A DNA stretch of 64,000 nucleotides from Stereocaulon alpinum (lineage: Eukaryota > Ascomycota > Lecanoromycetes > Lecanorales > Stereocaulaceae), in NCBI GenBank assembly GCA_018257865.1, contig JAEUBA010000051.1, positions 173,362 through 237,361 on the forward strand, written 5' to 3'. The notes beneath the pieces were generated by a model. It had not been told where the DNA came from. It saw only the letters and a list, made by a program, of their open reading frames with translations, and made no database searches. Positions 56,802 through 64,000 of the stretch are shown in pieces. The position numbers and the translations under genes were made by a program. Numbering within the stretch: position 1 is the stretch's first letter; each line of letters starts with the position of its first letter.

Positions 56802-57839
56802 CTATCCCTGTCCTTCTACTAGCCCCTCAAGCTCAGGCACAGGCCCCGGCACCTCCTTTCTAAGCACGCCCACAACCTCCCTCCACACCTGCTCTCCTGC
56901 CCTCTTCCCCTCCTTACTCGTAACCATTTCCCCTGGCTTCCTCAGCTCATCATCCTTCCAATACCCGCCTTGCGCTTCCTCCCCAAGGCTACTCGCACTA
57001 ACGAGCGTCCGACTCCCCTCCTCTGTCGTGCGGCCGAAAATCTTGAAGAAGAGCCATGCAGCCCAGATTAGGTACCATGGGACCCTTCTGCTTAGATCGG
57101 AGGCGCAGAGACCGGGACAGCAGGATGTTACTAGGACTTTGGCTTCGCCGCCGGATGTGGTGGCGAGGGAAGCGAGGGGTTTGAGGGTGTACATTAGGAG
57201 GAGCTTGGAGGTTTGGTATCGTTGGGAGGCGTTGTAGGGTGTGGTGGGTGTTGGTGGGGTATTGAAGGAGGAGAGGATGGGTGCTGGTGGGGTGGGGATG
57301 TAGGATGGGGAGATGGCGGCGTGGCGGCCTGAGGAGACAAGGACGAGGTGGAGGGTGGATGAGGGGTCTGATTGCCTCGTGTGTTGCAGTATTGGTAGGA
57401 GGAGTATGGCGAGGAGGGTTGTAGAGAGCGTGTTTACTTGTAGTGTCTCTTCCCATCCTTCGGGACTGGTTTTGTAGTGCATGTTGTATATACCGGCGTT
57501 CAAGACCGCGATATCAATTCGTGGGTATTCTGTTTCCACACGGCCTACAAAACGTGTGATGCTAGTGTAGTTGTTCATGTCTAGTGGTAGAACACTGATA
57601 CGGGTTCCATTGGCGCTCTTCAAGAGCTTCTTGCGAGCTGCTTCGCCTTTCGAGATGTTGCGGACACCGAGGATGAGGTGTTCTGCGCCGAGTCGGGCGA
57701 AGTGCTGGGCCGCATAAAAGCCTATGCCAGTGTTCGAGCCGGTTATAAGGACTGTCTTTCGTTCGAAGGAGGTGGTGGGAGGGGCTGGTGGGTTCCATTT
57801 TGCGCGCAATAATCCCAGTAGTCCGCTTTTGCTGGACAT
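56802..57839 (-). CDS. short-chain dehydrogenase/reductase
   Basis: A single exon encodes 345 aa. The Rossmann glycine motif TGSNTGIG (residues 33-40), NAG at 114-116, active-site serine in VLVSSGRH, and Tyr208/Lys212 of the YxxxK motif define a classical SDR. The hydrophobic PWYLIWAAWLFFKIFGRT segment near residue 270 is the lid or membrane-contact region seen in retinol-dehydrogenase/WW-oxidoreductase-like members. The substrate is not predictable. Not related closely to the SDR at 51.2-52.3 kb, which is shorter and intron-rich. Confidence 0.9.
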   Translation of the reverse strand: MSSKSGLLGLLRAKWNPPAPPTTSFERKTVLITGSNTGIGFYAAQHFARLGAEHLILGVRNISKGEAARKKLLKSANGTRISVLPLDMNNYTSITRFVGRVETEYPRIDIAVLNAGIYNMHYKTSPEGWEETLQVNTLSTTLLAILLLPILQHTRQSDPSSTLHLVLVSSGRHAAISPSYIPTPPAPILSSFNTPPTPTTPYNASQRYQTSKLLLMYTLKPLASLATTSGGEAKVLVTSCCPGLCASDLSRRVPWYLIWAAWLFFKIFGRTTEEGSRTLVSASSLGEEAQGGYWKDDELRKPGEMVTSKEGKRAGEQVWREVVGVLRKEVPGPVPELEGLVEGQG

Positions 57840-58281
57840 TTTTTTACAGTCGAGATGGTCGCTTACAGTGTCAAGAGCTTGCCTTTGAGCTCAAACAGCC
57901 CTCACATTAGGCAGCTATTTGACGGAGTACGTAAGTGCGACGTTGTCGTCAAGCTAGCGAACATGACTGTACTCCGTGTCTGTCACTGCGAGAGTGGAAG
58001 GTCTGCGATATTGATATGTCGACTCCCATGTCATCTTATTGCTACCAACACATTAGTACTCCGTATGGCCGCACGTAGCAAGTACTTCATGCATACTTCC
58101 ATTGGTTTCATGCCTTCCTCGGGTCTAGAATAATAACGGCGTGCGTTCCTTGAAAGCTTCGTCACTGTGCAGCAGCACGTCAGCGCCCCGTGCACATAAT
58201 TGAAAGCACCTTGATGTCCAGAGTCATAGAGAGTTGAGAAAGGGTTATATACAGTCGTGACCCTGATTCAGAAAGCATTGA
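57840..58281. other. intergenic, no supported gene
   Basis: No gene is seen. Confidence 0.4.
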
Positions 58282-59838
58282 TCACCGTCTCACAGGGTGT
58301 TGCCATTGTTGATACGAGACCCAGGCCTGATAACCCCCTACTGCGAGTCCAGCCATCCCTAAGACCACCGCAATCATTACACCAATCAGGGTGGCCAGCA
58401 TGACATATCTAGCTCCACTTTTGCGCTCTAGCCACTCATACAACCATCCCCGCGGCGTTGGGTTCTCCAGTTCCGCATAAATATCGGCGAGATGTCCGCC
58501 GAAGTAACGGTAGGTGATGTCTTTCTCCTCGCTATTGCGGATTGTGGTTGACTCGAAGCGGAGGCAGTCAGGATCGAAAGAGGAACGAAAGGTGAGTGAC
58601 AGCAGAAGTGCCTTGGATTTCTGGTCGGTCAGGGGGAAAAGTATCTTCTGGATAGAGTCAAGGCTTTCGAGCACAAGCTGGCGGGGAAGCGCACCACTGG
58701 CGACCAGCCTCTGTCAGTACTATGTTTAATGACACCAATCCACACGAGCTAAAGATTTGACCCCAATAACCCAGTCATCAAGCACTCGCCTATACAGACC
58801 AGACAGCGGAACTGAGCGAGTTACTGAGATCATGGAAGCCACTGAGTGTTCTTCGAAGGTTTGTCCGGCTGATTCTGTTGCGGTCCGATGAAAAGGCTGT
58901 ACTCACAGTTTGAGCGTCTCACTCATCGACATGTTGGGCGGTTTGTCCTTTGTGAGTCTCAGATGCTCCTTTAGAAAAGCAGTATTGTGATATATATCTA
59001 TTACGTTGTTTTTTCGGTCGAGCTGTAAGTGTCTTCTCAAGTCATCTGTCGGCTGAAACCTAAGACCAAGACGCTTTTTGAGTCTTTTCGCCACAAGCGC
59101 TGTCTTTATTCCCTCTTGAAATTTCATGTCTTCATCGTTAAAGCTAGGGTGATCGGTCGTTGGGAATATGCTAAATATGAAATCGCTAAATGTAACGTCA
59201 TCGCGCCAGGTGATCGGTGAGGTGCTATGCTCCAGAAGACCAGAAGACTGGCGTTGCGCAGAACAGTTGACTGTTGTCATGATCTTCACGGCTAGGTTTA
59301 TTGCACGTTCTCTATCCGCAACTGGTGGACGCCTCCGACCGGGACGGTTATCTAAGGCCCTTATCGCAAACTGCTCCCGAGTAACATCTGGCTCTGACTT
59401 CAACTGCTGGATTATATCAAAGAGCTCTTCGTGTGAAGTTAACGCAGGCTCTTCACCAGGTCCAATCTCGGCCTCATAGGAGCGGGTCAAGTGTTTATAG
59501 TACTTGAAGAATTGTGCCAAGCGTTTTGACCGGTGTACAGGGCATGTGTTTGTCTCATGGCATGGCCCTGGATCGCAATCTCCGCATGGCGACCACGACC
59601 AAAGTGTTCGACCAAGACTATAGAGATGATCATCCGTAACTTTCGCAAGGGGTGATAAAGAGACCGAAACCTCGCCGGGGGCGACACTTGGGCCCAAGTC
59701 ACCTAAGCGGATGGAATTTGACATACGTGAAGAAGCTTGGCGCTGGTCGGCCCTAGTAATGTCTGGGATCAACAAATGTGCTTGCGGCGATGCTAATATG
59801 TATGTTTCCGGTGACGTTTCCTTCCTCCTCTGTTCCAT
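58282..59838 (-). CDS. C-terminally anchored membrane protein, unknown
   Basis: Exons 59838-58907 and 58696-58282 encode 448 aa. The 210-nt intron (GTGAGT...GCCAG) joins ETLKL to GALPRQLVLESLDSIQ. The first 300 residues are soluble, with a Cys-rich spot (CGDCDPGPCHETNTCPVH) and helical text (EELFDIIQQLKSEPDVTREQ). A membrane span at about 408-433 (YVMLATLIGVMIAVVLGMAG) leaves only a short tail, so the bulk should face the cytosol. Proteins with this pattern occur in Dothideomycete genomes without assigned function. It shares a 293-bp divergent intergenic region with the protease-fold gene at 60132. Confidence 0.72.
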
Positions 59839-60131
59839 AAACCAGTGGAGGCTGTGTAAGCCACATTAAATAAGGCAAAGAGGGGCACCACCCCTGCACT
59901 TTTGCGGCGGGCTCGAGACTACGCCCCGAACACTTGAGCAAAGCCCGCACAGGGAACACAATTCTCTGCGACCAACAAACCTCGAATGCAAACGACTATT
60001 TTTGACGATGCACCAGCCACGCTGTGCTCCATAGTGACTTACAATTTCAGCTACTGTAAGAATTAGCATATGACCACCCTGTCTCCGCGCTTGACGCAGC
60101 CTTAACCACCCCATGATCAACAATTGCAGCA

Positions 60132-63100
60132 ATGAGTCCACGACAGAGTTTAGCGCCCGTGAGCCCGATAACTGCAGGAGACTTGCCGCCTCGAAAACAT
60201 ACACCGTCTGAGAGCTCTGATTCGGGGTACGGCTCTATAGGAGGCGGTCCAGAAGGGGGAGCACACCAAGGCTGCCATACCATCCCAGCGGGATCCGCCC
60301 TTCAGAGTAACATCTTCAGTCGTAAGGTCAAGCTCAAGATTTTCAACAAGGAAATTCCTCGATCGACACGCCACCGCTTTACTGATTTACAGGAGCTGTT
60401 GGAAAGGCCGCTCCACGATTACCTTACAAAGGCGAAGGTCCATTCTGGCGGTACCTCAATGAAACTTAAGGTCATAGGTGAAAAGGAGTGCTTTGCAGAA
60501 CCCTCGATACTGGTCTTCTGTAGCTACGCAGCATTCAAACGAGTCAAGAAGTTTTTCAATCAATCGCAGATTAAAGCCGAATACAAGCCCTGCAGTACCG
60601 AGCCAGACCGACCATCTTTCGAAGTCCACGTCTGGAGTCGGCCGCCGATACCGATGGCAACCACAAACAGAATTGACGTATATGGCGATTGGAACGAGAC
60701 TGCGACCATGTGTGGACAAGTCATCGAAATTGGTGAGCCAGACCAGACTCGTACTGCCACCTTGGGTGGCGTCATCAAGATTCTCTCATTTGACGACAGC
60801 CCCAAATATTATGGGATGACTGCTGGTCATATAAGCGTACAAATCAAGGACGAACTCATTGAGGATGATTATAGTGAATATAGCGAATCCCTTGGAAGTG
60901 AGGATGGATTGGAAGTCGAGTTCGAGCTTGACGGACACCCTGGCATACAAGAGCTGGACAATGCGGGATACCCATCACGAGCCACAGCGCAATGGAAAAA
61001 GCATGAGGAACGATGGCCCTTGAAAGGCCATATTGCTGTGGCTTCGGACCCAAGCTATGAGCCTGATCTAGACTGGGCATTGATCGAATTGGACGGCGAC
61101 GCAGCAAAGCATTGGCCGAATATCTTCCCTGGGTTTGACCACAAAGTCGGCGGATGGCTGAGACAACTAGCTTGCGAGCCTATGACAACTGATCCTGACC
61201 GATCTGTCGTCCTATTGAGTGGTATTGGAGGTCCTAAGAATGGATACCTATCGACTGCTTCCTCTTTTCTCAATATGGGTCTTACTAAAACCTTCACTGA
61301 AACATACACTCTGACCCTATGTCCCAATTCAGGTGAGACATGCCTAGATCTTCCCTCACTCTCTGCCAATCTAATCGATATTTAGTGCTGGACCCAGGTG
61401 ACTGCGGCTCTTGGGTAGTTGATGATCAGACTTATGAAGTCTACGGCCACGTTGTAGCTTCAGATGCCTTAGGGGAGGTTTACGTCGTTCCTCTTCATGC
61501 TACACTTCGAGATATCACTACAAGGCTCGCTGCGAGATCTGCTTCCCTTCCTACAGAACTTGACATATACCAATCGCTCGAGCAGCAAGCTGAAGTGGTC
61601 ACCTTCAACCGTGACTCCTCCTATCCCGGCTTCAAGCCCTGCGCCCTTACCCCACAGCCACCCCCACCAAATCCATTCACGACGTCGCAAGGTCTGGGGC
61701 GACTGAAGAAGGAGGTTGATCGGTTGTGTCTTGCGCCTGTTTCGTCACCCCAATGTCCTCCGTTCAAGGAAAATCGACAAGTGGAAAAGCATCAAGACAA
61801 CACCACAACAAGCAACCATCGATCCCAACCCATCGTATCAATACCTCCAGCTAACACTAGAAGGAATGGCCACCAACGCCCTCCTTTCCTAGCAGCGCCA
61901 CCAGTGTTGAGCCACAGACCACGCTCACCACTCATGGGGCCGCAAGATGACAAGAGAGTCAATATCTTCGGCCAGCGTCGTCCTAGTCGCGGAGCCCATG
62001 ATGATTTTGAGGATAGCATCAAGTGGTGGATCAGCTATGAAGCCTATACGTTCACAAAAGAGCCAGCTGAGCACCTCGGCAAGAAGGAAACCTGGGGCTA
62101 TTGTAGGAGGACTGCAATGCCGATTAGCCAAGAAGGTATTGCGAAACAACTTAACAAGCAGCATCAAAGGGGAGAACTAGCTCCTAACCAGTATCTTGCT
62201 CCTGAGATGAAGGGGTTCAAACAGCGCCAAATCGACCGACTCATCGAGAGACGTCATGCTAGGGACGACCCAAGGTTTCAATACCAGCTAGCATCGGTCA
62301 AGCTTGACCAGCGCCGCGTACCAAGCGGCAACGTTGAGACAAGCAGCATGCATGTCATTGTACAACGGCGGCCTCGCCAAGGTGTTACCTTGAATCCAAT
62401 GTGGCCGATTGGCGCCCCTCCTGTGTTGTCCAATGAAATTGTTGATCTTACAGATCAGGATGAATCCTGGAGAACTCAGACTCCTTCAGCCAGTAAGAAT
62501 CTGGACTATGCACCAAGGAGCTCGATTCCAGCTTCTTATCAGAGTGGCACAGTTCGAAGCTACAGTGGCTATCATGGACCCCATGCTACGGGCAACGCCT
62601 CTCGAGCTCCTGACTCTGGCATCCACCGTGGCCCTTATGGCCATTTTCAAGAAGCTCTCTATACTGGCCACGGAACCAGGATCAAAAAACCCATAGAGAA
62701 GAAGCATGGGGCGCCTAGAGTGACCAATTCGAACCTCATCAGAGGGAACAAAAGCTACATCTCGTCAGCCTCCTCCTCTCCCTCCACCATCTCTTCCTCC
62801 TCCGACTCGGACAGTGACAATCTATCTGAGACCACTAACATTACCGGACCCACCATGTCAAGTGAAGGTAGGACATCGAGCTGGAGCAAGAGCTATCGGG
62901 AGGATAACCGCGCATTCCACAATGACAAAAGACGGCATCCTAGCTCTTTGCACACTCGGTCTGTTCCTTCATTGAGTACAAATCGTTCGCGTCATAATAG
63001 CAGTACTATGAACGACTGCTATGACATTCAGCACACGATACCAACTGATCAGAATCCGCCACGGAGTAATCCTCCAATAATACCCGCTCTTCGCGACGAG

Positions 63101-63265
63101 CCTCCTCGTTGCCAATCGGCGACTCTGGCGCAGCCAACCTTGACCTATGAAGAAGTGTTCGGACCTAGGGTACCGTCGAACAGTATCGAAGCTATGGTTA
63201 TCAATAGCAGGACGGGAAGTTCTGCACGTGTGCGCGATGAGAGGAAAATGGCGTTTCAGAATTGA
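60132..63265 (+). CDS. trypsin-like-fold protein with long disordered tail
   Basis: Exons 60132-61332 and 61386-63265 (53-nt intron, GTGAGA...TTTAG) encode 1026 aa. After a Ser/Gly-rich start (SSDSGYGSIGG), a protease-like domain shows all three triad positions: His233 (GMTAGHI), Asp314 (DLDWALIEL) and Ser409 (DPGDCGSW, completed by the splice), followed by YGHVVASDALGEVYVVPL. From residue about 480 it is Pro/Ser/Arg-rich, with a run SSASSSPSTISSSSDSDSDN, and apparently disordered. Known of the fold: S1-type peptidase or an inactive relative. Activity here is not shown. No signal peptide, so intracellular. Divergent from the membrane protein at 58282-59838. Confidence 0.8.
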
Positions 63266-64000
63266 TTGATGGGGAGGAAAAGAAGTCTTTAGGTATGTCG
63301 AATGACCTTGTGAGCAGAAGAACACTGAGTTGACTGTTTTAATGACACAAGTGCGATATCGCTGAACCTCTATAAACGTTGCGGCAATTACGACTAGTGA
63401 GGACGACGTGATACTCCAGGCGATTCCATTTGATCTCTGTCATTTCTTATAGCGCTGTGATATGTCCTCCGATACCCCTTGTCTTCCGTACTTTCTGGAC
63501 GCTTGACGTATGTTATTTGGAGGATAAAGACGAGTTCACACCATGTACGACGATGAACGTATGCTACTACCTCTGCGTAGTGGAATTCGCACAACTCGTC
63601 ACTATGACTACATTAATATTGATGCTCCATCCGAAGCCTAATTATCCCGTTTGATCCTCGCAACTTCTTTGCTACTTGAGACTACTTTGCCTCACTTTCT
63701 CTTCTGCTCTTCCGATCTGCACATCGCTGTGATGCGGATCTGTCGATGAATCGGGGCCTAAGTAAGACTTGCCTTTCGTACCGGAATATTGGGACTCGAT
63801 ATAAAATGTCACATATATCATCCAGCACCAGACAAAACCTTCTTCTTCCGCAGTCTGAAGAAGCATTGAAGGAAACGTCGAACAATCTTGAGTGTGGACG
63901 TGTAAAAGTCACCACTCTAAACTAACCTCTCATCTCAATATCATGACATCCCTGACGTCAAGTAGGTATACATAGTGTCCAATCCTCGTTGCCCCCCCCC
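63266..64000. other. intergenic to window end
   Basis: Short frames only. The window ends in a C9 tract. Confidence 0.4.

Overview
The window is nuclear DNA of a filamentous ascomycete (Pezizomycotina; a Dothideomycete is my best guess, from gene style only). The evidence is short spliceosomal introns of about 45-60 nt with GTRNGT donors and CTRAC/CTAAC branch sites, eukaryotic housekeeping genes (RIB3, TRP2, RPB3, LSM1, CYC1), and a retrotransposon riddled with C-to-T type transitions that look like repeat-induced point mutation (RIP). Genes were modelled by eye: splice sites were chosen so that reading frames join and family motifs are restored.

Layout. 0-10 kb: a doubtful small membrane protein, a SANT/Myb-like nuclear protein (2374-4813), a 0.86 kb foldback DNA transposon (5423-6282) that sits inside the 5' part of an Hsp70-like gene, RIB3 (7932-8801), and a secreted expansin-like protein tail-to-tail with it. 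10-25 kb: an accessory region with two large patatin-like phospholipases that carry a C-terminal C2H2-like finger. Each is divergently paired with a tiny gene of an unrecognised family that shares the core VIVFDP. The two modules are mirror images (13.5/14.6 kb and 19.3/20.5 kb). A third, frame-damaged copy of the tiny gene lies at 24.75 kb. 23-30 kb: two related small proteins sharing a WT..E/SRG/LI.HKC core, a 320-aa protein of unknown function, and a small secreted cysteine-containing protein. 29.9-31.7 kb: TRP2. 31.9-37.3 kb: a complete but dead Ty1/copia-type LTR element with 204-bp LTRs and a GTTAA target duplication.

38.6-64 kb is mostly conserved genome: RPB3 and LSM1 head to head, a small two-exon gene, an RNase H-fold protein, a GT32-type glycosyltransferase fused to a LamG-like domain and a membrane anchor, a frame-broken F-box-like gene, a probable mitochondrial membrane protein, two short-chain dehydrogenases, cytochrome c, a 570-aa single-span membrane protein, and a divergent pair made of a C-terminally anchored membrane protein and a trypsin-like-fold protein.

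The most interesting signal is the duplicated patatin/small-gene module. It has a conserved divergent arrangement, conserved blocks in the intergenic region, the same intron position in the small partner genes, and a striking intron difference between the patatin genes (three introns against none). I found no tRNA, rRNA or CRISPR array.
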